Positions 55,137 through 63,962 of a DNA stretch of 64,000 bases are shown one piece after another. Every line of letters starts with the position of its first letter. Position 1 is the first letter of the stretch. The position numbers and the translations under genes are program-made. The notes under the pieces were generated by a model. That model was given only the letters and a program-made list of their open reading frames with translations, ran no database searches and had not been told where the DNA came from. This stretch comes from Bacteroidota bacterium (GTDB taxonomy: Bacteria; Bacteroidota; Bacteroidia; Bacteroidales; Lentimicrobiaceae), in NCBI GenBank assembly GCA_009773455.1, contig WSXU01000028.1, forward strand, positions 62,001 through 126,000, in the 5' to 3' direction.

Positions 55137-55439
55137 ATGTGGAAACATGATAATTTCTTTATTGGTGCTTTTGCAGCCCTTATACTGAGCCTTGCTGCTG
55201 CGCTCCTGGTCATTGCAACAGCTCCGTTGGTTTACAGGCAGTTTTCCGACTTTCTGCCGCAGAACAAATTTTTGTTGCTCGCTTTCATTCCTTCGATACT
55301 ACTGATGAGGCAGTATATCCGCAGGCTGCATTTCGAAAAAGCCGGCATGGGTGCCTTAACCATGACTTTCCTGCTCATTATTCTGTATTTCGTATTGCTC
55401 GATAAAAGTACCTTCAGCATCTTCTTTCTCAATTTATGA
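55137..55439 (+). CDS. Small inner-membrane protein upstream of lpxB
   Basis: 100 residues with three hydrophobic segments (about 8-30, 45-60 and 76-98) separated by short basic loops, including MRQYIRRLHFEKAG. Its stop overlaps the lpxB start by 4 bases (ATGA), so the two are translationally coupled. I do not recognise the family. Its position suggests an accessory role in lipid A or envelope synthesis. Confidence 0.72.
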   Translation: MWKHDNFFIGAFAALILSLAAALLVIATAPLVYRQFSDFLPQNKFLLLAFIPSILLMRQYIRRLHFEKAGMGALTMTFLLIILYFVLLDKSTFSIFFLNL

Positions 55440-56533
55440 AGTACTATATTATAGCCGGGGAGGCATCCGGCGACCTTCATGCTTCCAACCTTATCAGGGA
55501 GATCAGAAAACTCGATGCCACAGCGGAGTTTCGCTGCTGGGGCGGTGACCTGATGGAGAAACAGGGTGCCGTAGTGGTTAAACATTACCGCGATCTGGCA
55601 TTTATGGGATTTCTTGAAGTGCTGGCTAACCTTAGTACCATTCTCGGCAACCTCACTTTTTGTAAAAGAGATATCATTGATTACAAGCCAGATGCATTGA
55701 TACTGGTTGATTATCCAGGGTTTAATCTGCGTATTGCCAGGTTTGCCCACAGCCTGAAAATACCGGTCATTTATTATATATCCCCGCAGTTGTGGGCCTG
55801 GAAACAATCACGGATTAAGACCATCCGGCGTTCGGTGGATAAAATGATTGTCATCCTTCCTTTTGAGAAGAGTTATTATGCACAGCACGGGGTTGAAGTT
55901 GAGTTTTCTGGTCATCCGCTCCTTGATGCACTGGCAGAGAAAACAGCAAGTCCTGTGTTCCCTGCCAACGGGAAAAAACTGGTAGCCCTGCTTCCCGGAA
56001 GCAGGCGGCAGGAGATCAGGAAAGTGCTTCCGGTTATGCTATCCGTAACCCGGGATTTCCCTGAGGTTGATTTTGCCATTGCCGGCGTTTCGACACTGGG
56101 AGAAGAATTCTATAAAGAACTGATGCCTGATTCGGCTATCCCTGTGGTTATGAACCGTACCTATGACCTGCTGAAACAATCATCGGCTGCCCTGGTAACA
56201 TCCGGCACTGCCACACTTGAAACAGCCCTGATCGGTACACCTGAAGTTGTTTGCTATAAAGGGGGTATGATCTCATATCTTATTGCCCGTCAGGTGATTA
56301 AAGTAAAGTATATTTCATTGGTAAACCTGATTATGGATAAGCTGATTGTCAGGGAACTTATCCAGGGTGAACTAAACAGACAAAATCTTATGACAGAACT
56401 CAACCTGTTATTGAATGATACAGCTTACCGGACAAAGATGATTGTTGAATTTGACCGCCTCCGCGAACTTCTGGGAGGAACCGGCGCTTCGGCAAAAGCA
56501 GCATTTGCTGTGGTTAACTTCCTTGCCAGGTAA
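55436..56533 (+). CDS. lpxB: Lipid-A-disaccharide synthase LpxB
   Basis: 365 residues, the normal length. It opens with YYIIAGEASGDLHASNLIRE and continues with FRCWGGDLMEKQGA, LILVDYPGFNLRIARF, YYISPQLWAWKQSRI, EFSGHPLLDAL, ALLPGSRRQEIRKVLPVML, SSAALVTSGTATLETALIG and VKYISLVNLIMDKLIVREL, all LpxB signatures (GT19). It condenses UDP-2,3-diacylglucosamine with lipid X in the inner-membrane/cytoplasmic step of lipid A synthesis. Confidence 0.95.
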   Translation: MKYYIIAGEASGDLHASNLIREIRKLDATAEFRCWGGDLMEKQGAVVVKHYRDLAFMGFLEVLANLSTILGNLTFCKRDIIDYKPDALILVDYPGFNLRIARFAHSLKIPVIYYISPQLWAWKQSRIKTIRRSVDKMIVILPFEKSYYAQHGVEVEFSGHPLLDALAEKTASPVFPANGKKLVALLPGSRRQEIRKVLPVMLSVTRDFPEVDFAIAGVSTLGEEFYKELMPDSAIPVVMNRTYDLLKQSSAALVTSGTATLETALIGTPEVVCYKGGMISYLIARQVIKVKYISLVNLIMDKLIVRELIQGELNRQNLMTELNLLLNDTAYRTKMIVEFDRLRELLGGTGASAKAAFAVVNFLAR

Positions 56534-56551
56534 TCGTTCGCACACAAGCCA

Positions 56552-56584
56552 GTTGCCGGTCAATTTGATTTCTCCTTACCTTTG
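56552..56584 (+). promoter_or_regulatory. Promoter of the TPR lipoprotein gene
   Basis: GTTG (56552-56555), 21 bases, TACCTTTG (56577-56584). The -7 box is a perfect TAnnTTTG match followed by C. Transcription would begin about 56591, 11 bases before the ATG at 56602. Confidence 0.5.
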
Positions 56585-56601
56585 CTCAATATTGTCAAAA
56601 A

Positions 56602-57633
56602 ATGAAACATCTGAAATCATCTTTTTTCTTCTCCTTACTGTTTGCAGTCGTAATCATGGTTTCATGCAAAAACGACCAGAAGGCTCCTGTTACTGCCCAA
56701 CCGGATTCTGTTAATAATCTGCAGGCGGTTGTTCCTTCAACCGATACAACGGCTAATGCTTCCGCTGCCGCTCAGGGTGATTTTGACCAGATTCCATTGG
56801 TGGATAATTATGCACAGGGCAAAAAGCAGTTGCCTGAAGCCGATCGTAAAGCTAAGATGTTCGAGCAGATCAAATTCAGGGGAAAGGGTGCTGAAGAAAG
56901 AAAACTTGGAATTCAGATGGCTTCAAAAGGTGACCTGAATGGTGCCATTGAACAATTTTCCAAATCGATAGAAATATTCCAGCGTAATCCCGATGCTTAT
57001 TTTTACAGGGGTAAAGCGAAATGGGAATTAAAGGATTACAAAGGGGCTGATGAAGACTTCACCCAATCGATCCGGATAAGGCCGATGCAGGCTGCCTATT
57101 ACTATTACCGCGGACAGATGTACCTGGAATTGCAGCGTTATTCAGAGGCGCTTTCCGACTTCAGCGCCACCATTGAACGGGCACCCAACTATACCGATGC
57201 CATTAATTATAAGGGTGTTGTGCTTGCCAAACTTGGCAAACACCAGGAAGCCATTGCCGCTTATGATGAAGCCATTGCCAAGGTGCCGACCCATGCGCTG
57301 GCTTATTATAACAAAGGGACTTCACTTGCTTCACTGAAGAAATTCAACGAAGCAGATGATATGTTTACCCGGTCGCTGAACCTCGACCCGGATTATACCC
57401 AGGCTTATGTAAACCGCGGTAATTGCCGTTTCATGCTTGAGCGGTTTATTGATGCCACCGATGACTATACCAGGGCAGTAACCAGACAGCCCGGGAATGC
57501 CGAAACCTATTACAACCGGGCCTTTGCGTACCAGCGAACCGGCAAGAAAACCGAAGCCTGTGACGACTGGAAGAAAGCGGTTGAACTGGGCCATCGCAAT
57601 GCCGTCAATATGCTGGAGAAGTATTGTAAGTAA
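56602..57633 (+). CDS. TPR-repeat lipoprotein
   Basis: 343 residues. The lipoprotein signal ends in VIMVSC (lipid Cys22). After a Thr/Ala/Ser-rich linker, residues about 105-340 form seven TPR units, for example AYFYRGKAKWELKDYKGADE, DAINYKGVVLAKLGKHQEAI, AYYNKGTSLASLKKFNEADD and TYYNRAFAYQRTGKKTEACD. It is a periplasmic, lipid-anchored adaptor. It has its own promoter and lies between lpxB and comEC. The partner is not known. Confidence 0.85.
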   Translation: MKHLKSSFFFSLLFAVVIMVSCKNDQKAPVTAQPDSVNNLQAVVPSTDTTANASAAAQGDFDQIPLVDNYAQGKKQLPEADRKAKMFEQIKFRGKGAEERKLGIQMASKGDLNGAIEQFSKSIEIFQRNPDAYFYRGKAKWELKDYKGADEDFTQSIRIRPMQAAYYYYRGQMYLELQRYSEALSDFSATIERAPNYTDAINYKGVVLAKLGKHQEAIAAYDEAIAKVPTHALAYYNKGTSLASLKKFNEADDMFTRSLNLDPDYTQAYVNRGNCRFMLERFIDATDDYTRAVTRQPGNAETYYNRAFAYQRTGKKTEACDDWKKAVELGHRNAVNMLEKYCK

Positions 57634-57641
57634 ATCGTTTC

Positions 57642-57672
57642 TTTCCTGCGATTGAACAATAAAATATATTTG
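57642..57672 (+). promoter_or_regulatory. Promoter of the comEC gene
   Basis: TTTC (57642-57645), 19 bases, TATATTTG (57665-57672), followed by C. The -7 box is perfect. The leader to the TTG start at 57749 is about 70 bases. Confidence 0.5.
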
Positions 57673-57748
57673 CAAATCATCTGCTGATTTATTATATTTA
57701 TAAGCCGAAGAAATAAACAGTAAAACCATTTACTGGCGGCTTATCAGA

Positions 57749-59872
57749 TTGAAAACCTGGACCCGTTTCCCTTTTGTGAGAATGCTTTTTCCGCTGCTGG
57801 CGGGAATAGTATTGTATGGCCTGTTTCCGGTAAATCCACGCACAGGCATTGCTTACCTTTCTGTTGTTTCCTCCCTGTTTTTGCTGCTTGTTCTGGCCGG
57901 ATTAAGGATTAAAGTTTATCGTTCCAGGTGGATTTTCGGCCTTGGAATGAATGGATTCTTCGCAGGTCTGGGTTATTTTTTATCCCTGATCAATAATCAG
58001 CAGAATCATGCCGCACATTTCTCGTATTTTACAGCCAATGAAAAGGTTATTTATACCGGAGTCCTGACTGAACCGCCTGCTGAGCGCGAGAATTCATACA
58101 AATTCCCGTTGGAGATCAAGAAGGTTTATACCAATGGAAAGCAATTCCGGGTTAAGGGTAAAGTGCTCGCTTATGCACAGAAAGATCAGCTGATTAACAC
58201 CCTGGATTATGGATCGGAAATTTTGTTTTCTATCACCCCTGAGCCTGTCCGGAAGCCATCGAATCCGGGAGAATTCGATTATGCCCGGTACCTGGCGGTA
58301 AACAATGTTTTTCATCAGGTATATTTCGCAAAGGGTGGTTTTTCAAACAGCGGAATCAACAAAGGCCAATGGCTGAAAAAGTTTGCGCTGCAGGCCCGCA
58401 GCCGCTTGCTGGAGATGATGAAACAAAACGGCATAACCGGACGGGAGTATGCTGTTGCAGCCGCTTTGCTGATCGGTTATGATGATCTCCTTGATGCAGC
58501 GCAACGTCAGGAATATTCGGGCGCCGGTGTTGTTCATATTCTTTGTGTATCTGGACTTCATGTCGGGATTGTATTTCTGATTGCCGATTATCTGTTCTTT
58601 TTTCTGCGGAAGCAAAAGAAGGCAGTCTGGCTCAGGCCGTTGCTCATTATCCTGGTTATCTGGCTTTATTCCGTAATCACCGGGCTGGCTCCCTCGGTTC
58701 TGCGGGCATCGCTGATGTTTTCACTGATTACCATCGGAAAATCACTCAACCGGCAGTCGCATACCTTCAATACACTGGCAGCTTCCGCTTTTATCCTGCT
58801 TGTGATCAATCCGGCGATGCTTTATGATCTTGGCTTTCAGCTATCGTACGGGGCGGTGGCGGGAATCGTCGCTTTTCAGCCACACATCCGCCCGGTTTTT
58901 ATTTCAACAAACAAAGTGACCTCCTACATCTGGGGGATGATCAATGTTTCCATTGCCGCCCAGTTACTGGTTACTCCCATCTCTATCTATTATTTTCACC
59001 AGTTTCCCAATTATTTCCTGATCGCAAACCTGATCGCTATTCCGCTTTCGGGCGTGCTGATCTATTCAGGGGTCATCTTTATTTTCCTGTCCTTCATTCC
59101 GCTGCTGGGGAAAATAACTGCCTCCCTTTTAATTCTGCAGATTAAACTGCTCAACAATTCAGTGGCGTTTATCGAAGGCTTGCCCGGGGCAGTCAGTCAT
59201 AACCTGTATCTGAATCCCTTTGCTACCATTGTCTTGTATCTGTTGCTATTCTCCTGTTTTTTCGGATTCCTGTATCGAAAGCGGATCTGGTTGTATCCGG
59301 CCCTCACAGCCTGCCTGTTGCTTGCCGCTGATTATTCCTGTGTTGCCCTGAGCAGGTCGGCGCAGCAACGGATGGTTGTTCATTCTTTAAAGAAACATTC
59401 AGCCATCAGTTTTACCAGCGGAAGAAATCAGCACCTGATGGTCGACTCCCTGGTGATGACTGATCCTTCACTGCTTAACTATCCTTTAAGTGGTTCCAGA
59501 ATTAAATCGGGTATAAAGGAGATTTCATACAGCTGTCTGGACGCTGGCCTGCCAGAAAGGCAAAAGTTACCCGGGCTGAAAATATATTCAAACGGTTTTT
59601 TTATTTTCAATGGCAGGAGGGGAGTCGTTGTTACCCAATCAACGACATTGCCTGAATCGGGTAAGCACCTGAAAATTGATCTCGTGATTCTGACTTCTGA
59701 TACCCGGCTGAAACTTCAGAAACTGAAGGAATTTTTCCCCGGTGCCCGTTTTATAGCGGATGCTTCAAACTCTTTGCGAAAATGCAAATCGTGGGCGGAA
59801 GAGGCTCAGAAATCAGGACTGCTGTTTTATTCTGTGAGGGAATCGGGTGCATGGGTGTGGGATGTAAGGTGA
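57749..59872 (+). CDS. comEC: ComEC/Rec2-family competence protein
   Basis: 707 residues with a TTG start; its N-terminus (FPFVRMLFPLLAGIVLYGLF) aligns with the usual R.PF...L..F..GI opening of Bacteroidota ComEC, whereas the next ATG (57782) would lose it. A DUF4131-like OB region lies near residues 60-190. The competence domain follows with the hallmark YSGAGVVHILCVSGLHVGIV and about eight transmembrane helices (residues about 255-520). The C-terminal soluble part (about 545-707) corresponds to the beta-lactamase-like domain but lacks the HxHxDH metal motif. ComEC carries single-stranded DNA across the inner membrane in natural transformation. A repeat-rich spacer follows. Confidence 0.88.
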   Translation: MKTWTRFPFVRMLFPLLAGIVLYGLFPVNPRTGIAYLSVVSSLFLLLVLAGLRIKVYRSRWIFGLGMNGFFAGLGYFLSLINNQQNHAAHFSYFTANEKVIYTGVLTEPPAERENSYKFPLEIKKVYTNGKQFRVKGKVLAYAQKDQLINTLDYGSEILFSITPEPVRKPSNPGEFDYARYLAVNNVFHQVYFAKGGFSNSGINKGQWLKKFALQARSRLLEMMKQNGITGREYAVAAALLIGYDDLLDAAQRQEYSGAGVVHILCVSGLHVGIVFLIADYLFFFLRKQKKAVWLRPLLIILVIWLYSVITGLAPSVLRASLMFSLITIGKSLNRQSHTFNTLAASAFILLVINPAMLYDLGFQLSYGAVAGIVAFQPHIRPVFISTNKVTSYIWGMINVSIAAQLLVTPISIYYFHQFPNYFLIANLIAIPLSGVLIYSGVIFIFLSFIPLLGKITASLLILQIKLLNNSVAFIEGLPGAVSHNLYLNPFATIVLYLLLFSCFFGFLYRKRIWLYPALTACLLLAADYSCVALSRSAQQRMVVHSLKKHSAISFTSGRNQHLMVDSLVMTDPSLLNYPLSGSRIKSGIKEISYSCLDAGLPERQKLPGLKIYSNGFFIFNGRRGVVVTQSTTLPESGKHLKIDLVILTSDTRLKLQKLKEFFPGARFIADASNSLRKCKSWAEEAQKSGLLFYSVRESGAWVWDVR

Positions 59873-59879
59873 GTTAGAT

Positions 59880-60674
59880 GTTGGGCGTTGGACGTTAGGC
59901 GTTTGAGGTTGGGTGTTCGGAGTTTGACGTTAGGCGTTTGAAGTTCAAAGCCCTTCGGGCGTTCAATTGTTCAAATGTTTAATGCTTCGCGTTCAATGCG
60001 CTTCGCGCGTCCAGGGTTGGAAAGGGTGAACAAAGCGACTTAAGCGAAAAGAAGCGACGTAAGCGAGGGAGAGAGGGAGCGACAATGCGACTTAAACAAT
60101 GGCATGATTATGAGTCAAATGGGCTCTAATCCCGGCAAAGTGACCGGGACAAGTTGTGCCTATTGTGGTAAATTTTTTCAGTTCAAATGTTCAATGGCTG
60201 TGCCGTTCAAAGCCCTTCGGGCGTTCAATGTTTGACGTTCTAGGTTTGTTGTCGGGCGTTTGAGGTTGGAAGGAGCGAGGGAGCGACTTAAGTGAATGAA
60301 TCGACTTAAGCGAAAGATAGCGACTTCAGCGGCAGTTAGCGATTACATAATTAAAAGTCAAATGTGCCCAAATGTGCCTATGTGGTGATCTTTTTCTATT
60401 CAATTGTTCGATTGTTCAATGCTTCGCGTTCAATGCGCTTCGCGCGTCCAGAGTTGGAAAGGGTGAACAAAGCGACTTAAGCGGAAAGAAGCGACTTAAG
60501 CGAGAGAGAGGGAGCGACAATGCGACTTAAACAATGGCATGATTATAAGTAAAATGTGCTCTAATCCCGGCAAAGTGACCGGGACAAGTTGTGCCTATTG
60601 TGGTGAAAATACGGGGTGTGAAGTAGAGAAGGATTGTTGGGTGCGACATTATCTGAACTTCAGACATAATATCG
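59880..60674. repeat. Spacer with a 207-bp direct repeat and GCGACTTAAGCG motifs
   Basis: A block at 59964-60170 recurs with few changes at 60400-60605. Both copies contain GCTTCGCG, GTTGGAAAGGGTGAACAAAG, GCGACTTAAGCG, AGGGAGCGACAATGCGACTT and AAGTGACCGGGACAAGTTGT. The motif GCGACTTAAGCG or close variants occurs about nine times across the spacer. AGCCCTTCGGGCGTTCAA is also repeated (59949 and 60212). No protein-coding pattern was found. Confidence 0.8.
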
Positions 60675-61724
60675 TCAGTACCTGAGGTAAAGCAGTATCG
60701 GCAGATGGTCGCTGAAACCTCCCAGGTAGGCCGGGCCGTTGAACGTTCTGAAAGGTTTGGTGCCGTTAAAATTACGGTCATCCTCCAGCAGGAAGGGCGC
60801 CCTGAAAATTTCTGCTTCCTTTTCTGACACTCTGAGCCCTGTTTTCCTGTTCAGCAAAGCTGAGGAAACAATAAACTGGTCGATGATGCTCCACTCTTCC
60901 CTGAATTTGTGAGAACCAACATCCCATTTTCCCATCAGGCTGTACATCAGATTATAGAGATAATATCCAGCAGAATCGGGCTGACCATGCCTTGCCTCCA
61001 GGTGAACCGAAACACTCTCATCCGACGGCTGATCGTTGAAATCTCCGGTGATCACAATCAACGCTTCCGGATCCCGCCTGGCAATAGAATCGCTTACTGA
61101 TTTCAGCAACAGGGCGGCATCCCTTCTTTTCGGAATGGTTGCTGCTGCCCCGCCATATTTCGATGGCCAGTGGTTGACAAATACATGCAGGGTATCCCCG
61201 TTCGGAACAAGTCCTTTGACATAAAGAATATCACGCGAGGTTGCCACACTGTCCCCCTCAAAAATCAGCGGAATAGCCCGGTGGTAAAGTTCCCGGAAAC
61301 GGTCGGGACGATAAATCAGGGCAACATCAATGCCGCGTGCGTCCGGTGAATCTTCGTGGACGATCCGGTAACCGAAGGGTTCGAGCGGTGTTCTTTTCAG
61401 CAGCTGAATCAGGGCGAACCGGTTTTCGAGTTCACACATCCCGACGATTTCGGGAGGCCGCCAGCCCCCTGCACTGATGATCACCTTTGCGGTGTGCTGC
61501 AGCTTCCTTTCAAATTTCTTCCACGTCCAGCCCCGCATACCCTGCGGGAGGAATTCATTATCATCTTTCAGACTATCGTCGAAAGGGTCATACATGTTCT
61601 CCAGATTATAGAACATGATCTTAAACCCGTTGCCCAGCCCTGTTTCATCCTGGGCTGCCGGTCTGAGACTGAGGATAATTCCTGCAAGGATCAGTGTTCC
61701 TGTCAGGAAGTCTTTTGATCGCAT
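60675..61724 (-). CDS. Secreted endonuclease/exonuclease/phosphatase-family protein
   Basis: 349 residues from the ATG at 61724, which begins a signal peptide (FLTGTLILAGIILSLRPAAQ); further-upstream in-frame starts are not convincing. EEP-superfamily motifs: MFYNLENMYDPFDD (N and E metal site), VGMCELENR, ALIYRPDR, VFVNHWPSKYGG, IVITGDFNDQPSDESV (DFND catalytic pair) and GGFSDHLPILLYLRY (SDH). It is a Mg-dependent hydrolase of the DNase I/sphingomyelinase/inositol phosphatase fold; the substrate is unknown. Export suggests it acts on extracellular DNA or lipid in the periplasm or outside. It faces comEC convergently across the repeat spacer. Confidence 0.87.
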   Translation of the reverse strand: MRSKDFLTGTLILAGIILSLRPAAQDETGLGNGFKIMFYNLENMYDPFDDSLKDDNEFLPQGMRGWTWKKFERKLQHTAKVIISAGGWRPPEIVGMCELENRFALIQLLKRTPLEPFGYRIVHEDSPDARGIDVALIYRPDRFRELYHRAIPLIFEGDSVATSRDILYVKGLVPNGDTLHVFVNHWPSKYGGAAATIPKRRDAALLLKSVSDSIARRDPEALIVITGDFNDQPSDESVSVHLEARHGQPDSAGYYLYNLMYSLMGKWDVGSHKFREEWSIIDQFIVSSALLNRKTGLRVSEKEAEIFRAPFLLEDDRNFNGTKPFRTFNGPAYLGGFSDHLPILLYLRY

Positions 61725-61744
61725 GCGTGCCTGCTTTGCTGATT

Positions 61745-61776
61745 CAAACTTAATCAAAATCAGGGAAATAGTCAAC
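61745..61776 (-). promoter_or_regulatory. Promoter of the EEP-family gene
   Basis: On the minus strand GTTG (61776-61773), 20 bases, then TAAGTTTG (61752-61745), a perfect TAnnTTTG. The leader is about 14 bases. This supports the start at 61724. Confidence 0.55.
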
Positions 61777-61909
61777 AGCAAGTTGTCAACAGTTGTGAGT
61801 CGCACCGGCATTGACAACAAATCTGATTCTTTTTGTGAATCATGATCTCTGCCTGATAAACACATTCCGGTTTAATTGATGCTATTTAAAACCTTTCTGA
61901 ATTACTGCG

Positions 61910-61944
61910 GTTGCCCGACGGACCTGAATAAGTTCATACTTTTG
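61910..61944 (+). promoter_or_regulatory. Promoter of the polyferredoxin gene
   Basis: GTTG (61910-61913), 23 bases, TACTTTTG (61937-61944), a perfect TAnnTTTG. Transcription would start about 61951, some 24 bases before the ATG at 61975. Confidence 0.5.
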
Positions 61945-61974
61945 AAGTGAAGTAGCTCACCTGATTCAATAGTT

Positions 61975-63882
61975 ATGGCAAAAGTTGTTAAAAAGAATTA
62001 TTACCGGACAGCGCTGCAGTGGCTGGTGCTCCTGATGCTCGGTTACCTGTTGGTGAGACCGGCAGTTGACAAAGCCTACACGGCCGATTTTGAAGCCTAT
62101 TGTCCTTTCGGTGGACTACAGGCTTTTTCTTCTTTCCTGGCAAACAACTCACTGGCCTGTTCCATGACCACCACCCAGATTGGTATGGGGCTGGCACTGA
62201 TACTGGGTATCTTTCTCTTCAGTAAGCTGTTCTGCAGTTTTCTGTGTCCGATCGGAACCTTCACCGAATGGCTGGGCCGCACAGGGAAGAAGCTGAAAAT
62301 GAATTTTATCATCACCGGGATTGCCGACCGCCTTCTCCGGGTTTTCAAATATGCCATCCTGTTTATCACCTTCTATTTTTCAGTAACCAGCAGTGAATTA
62401 TTTTGTAAAACCTTCGATCCCTATTATGCTGTTTTCTCAGGATTCAGCTCTGACGTGGTGCTGAGTTACGCGATCATGGCCCTGTTTCTTGCCATTCCCG
62501 GGTCTTTCTTTATCAGGCAGTTCTGGTGCAAATATTTCTGTCCGCTGAGTGCCGCCTCCAATATTTTCACCTATGGCTATGTGTTTCTTGGTTTAACAGC
62601 CCTGTATTTTCTTTTGGTTACGGTGGCCGGACTGAACATTGGATGGATCTGGCTGCTTGGGGCACTCAGCCTTGCCGGTGTGCTGCTTGAAACAGTCAGG
62701 ATGAAATCGTGGGGGTTGCCTTTGTTTAAAATCACCCGGAATGCCACTACCTGCACGTCGTGCACATTGTGCGACAAGGTTTGCCCGATGGCAATCAAAA
62801 TCTCTGACCAGCCCAGGATCGATCACATCGACTGTCACCTCTGCGGGGATTGCATTACCCGTTGTCCGGAAAAGGATACACTGCAGATAAACCGTAAGAA
62901 ACTTGACTGGCTTCCGGCAACGGCAACCGTTGTTCTGGTGGCAGCAGGACTTGTTTTCGCGGCTTTCACCGATATCCCGACCATCAATCAGCGTTGGGGC
63001 ACTCCTGAACAGATGGAAAATGCGGGGGTTTACCGTCAGTCGGGTCTCACAAGCATCAAATGTTTCGGAAGCTCCATGTCGTTTGCCAACCATATGAAGG
63101 AGCTTGAAGGGGTGCTCGGGGTGGAAACCTATGTCGGCGATCACAGTGTGAAAGTCTTTTACGACAAAGAAATACTGACTGCTGAGCAAATACGTCAGGC
63201 CATATTTACACCGGTTAGTTCGGTGATTGCTGCTCCGGAACCAGGCTCAGCCGGGGTTTCTGTCGCTGAAGCCGCCATCGATCAGTTCTTTGATCCGAAG
63301 GATGCAATGTTGCTCGGAATCCGCTTCGGTCAGAACAAAGGCATCCTGGCCATACAGACCGTTTTCGGGGAACCGGTTCATACCCTTGTTTATTTTGACA
63401 GCCGGTATATCAACAGTGAAAAAATCCGGACCCTGATTGAGGAGAAACGGGTTACCTGGACCACCGATGGCGAAACATCCGCTGCGGAGACCGATTTCAG
63501 GGTGGCCAGCCTTGGCAAAAAAGAGCAGGATCTGCCCTTGTCAGAATATCTTGCCCTGATGTATGAGCCGGTAGTAATGAGTTTTAACGATGCTGAAAGT
63601 TACCTGCCGGATGAGCTTGATTCACTGGAGCTTGATTTTTCTGCTGCCGCTGATCCTGACATTGCCGATCTGCCCTGGTACCTGCTGAGCCATGTGAGCA
63701 ACGATAAGGGCGTGGTGAAATTTGCTACCCGGTTTACCGACGAAGGCATCAGGCTGGTGCTGACCTTTGTTCCCGCAATCACCGGAAGGGAGAAGATTGT
63801 ATCCTTGCTGAATGAACCGGAGTTGAAGGTTCATATGAGCGATGGCACAAAACAGACCATGGAAAACCCTTTCCGGTTCTGA
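61975..63882 (+). CDS. NapH/NosR-like membrane 4Fe-4S protein with C-terminal HMA-like repeats
   Basis: 635 residues. Five or six transmembrane helices in the first 250 residues include the NapH-type CPFGGLQAF, CSFLCPIGTFTEW and KYFCPLSAASN motifs. Two 4Fe-4S clusters follow (CTSCTLCDKVCP from about residue 260, and CHLCGDCITRCP). After one more helix (about 312-332), the C-terminal 290 residues contain two or three heavy-metal-associated-like folds (TSIKCFGSSMSFANHMKELE, MLLGIRFGQNKGILAIQTVF, GVVKFATRFTDEGIRLVLTF), none with the usual CxxC metal pair. NapH-type proteins oxidise quinol and pass electrons to periplasmic partners. The HMA-like tail is periplasmic or cytoplasmic, depending on helix number. 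Its electron acceptor is unknown. Confidence 0.8.
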   Translation: MAKVVKKNYYRTALQWLVLLMLGYLLVRPAVDKAYTADFEAYCPFGGLQAFSSFLANNSLACSMTTTQIGMGLALILGIFLFSKLFCSFLCPIGTFTEWLGRTGKKLKMNFIITGIADRLLRVFKYAILFITFYFSVTSSELFCKTFDPYYAVFSGFSSDVVLSYAIMALFLAIPGSFFIRQFWCKYFCPLSAASNIFTYGYVFLGLTALYFLLVTVAGLNIGWIWLLGALSLAGVLLETVRMKSWGLPLFKITRNATTCTSCTLCDKVCPMAIKISDQPRIDHIDCHLCGDCITRCPEKDTLQINRKKLDWLPATATVVLVAAGLVFAAFTDIPTINQRWGTPEQMENAGVYRQSGLTSIKCFGSSMSFANHMKELEGVLGVETYVGDHSVKVFYDKEILTAEQIRQAIFTPVSSVIAAPEPGSAGVSVAEAAIDQFFDPKDAMLLGIRFGQNKGILAIQTVFGEPVHTLVYFDSRYINSEKIRTLIEEKRVTWTTDGETSAAETDFRVASLGKKEQDLPLSEYLALMYEPVVMSFNDAESYLPDELDSLELDFSAAADPDIADLPWYLLSHVSNDKGVVKFATRFTDEGIRLVLTFVPAITGREKIVSLLNEPELKVHMSDGTKQTMENPFRF

Positions 63883-63896
63883 CTTGTATTGTTTAT

Positions 63897-63935
63897 AAAA
63901 AAAGAGCAGGGGCACGACCTGTCGCATCCCTGCTT
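63897..63935. terminator. Bidirectional terminator between converging genes
   Basis: AGCAGGG (63906-63912) and CCCTGCT (63929-63935) form a 7-bp stem. Eight A residues lie just left of it, giving a U tract for the minus-strand gene. The plus-strand polyferredoxin ends 15 bases before. Confidence 0.6.
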
Positions 63936-63962
63936 AAAACAATAAACAGATCCCGCTGTATA

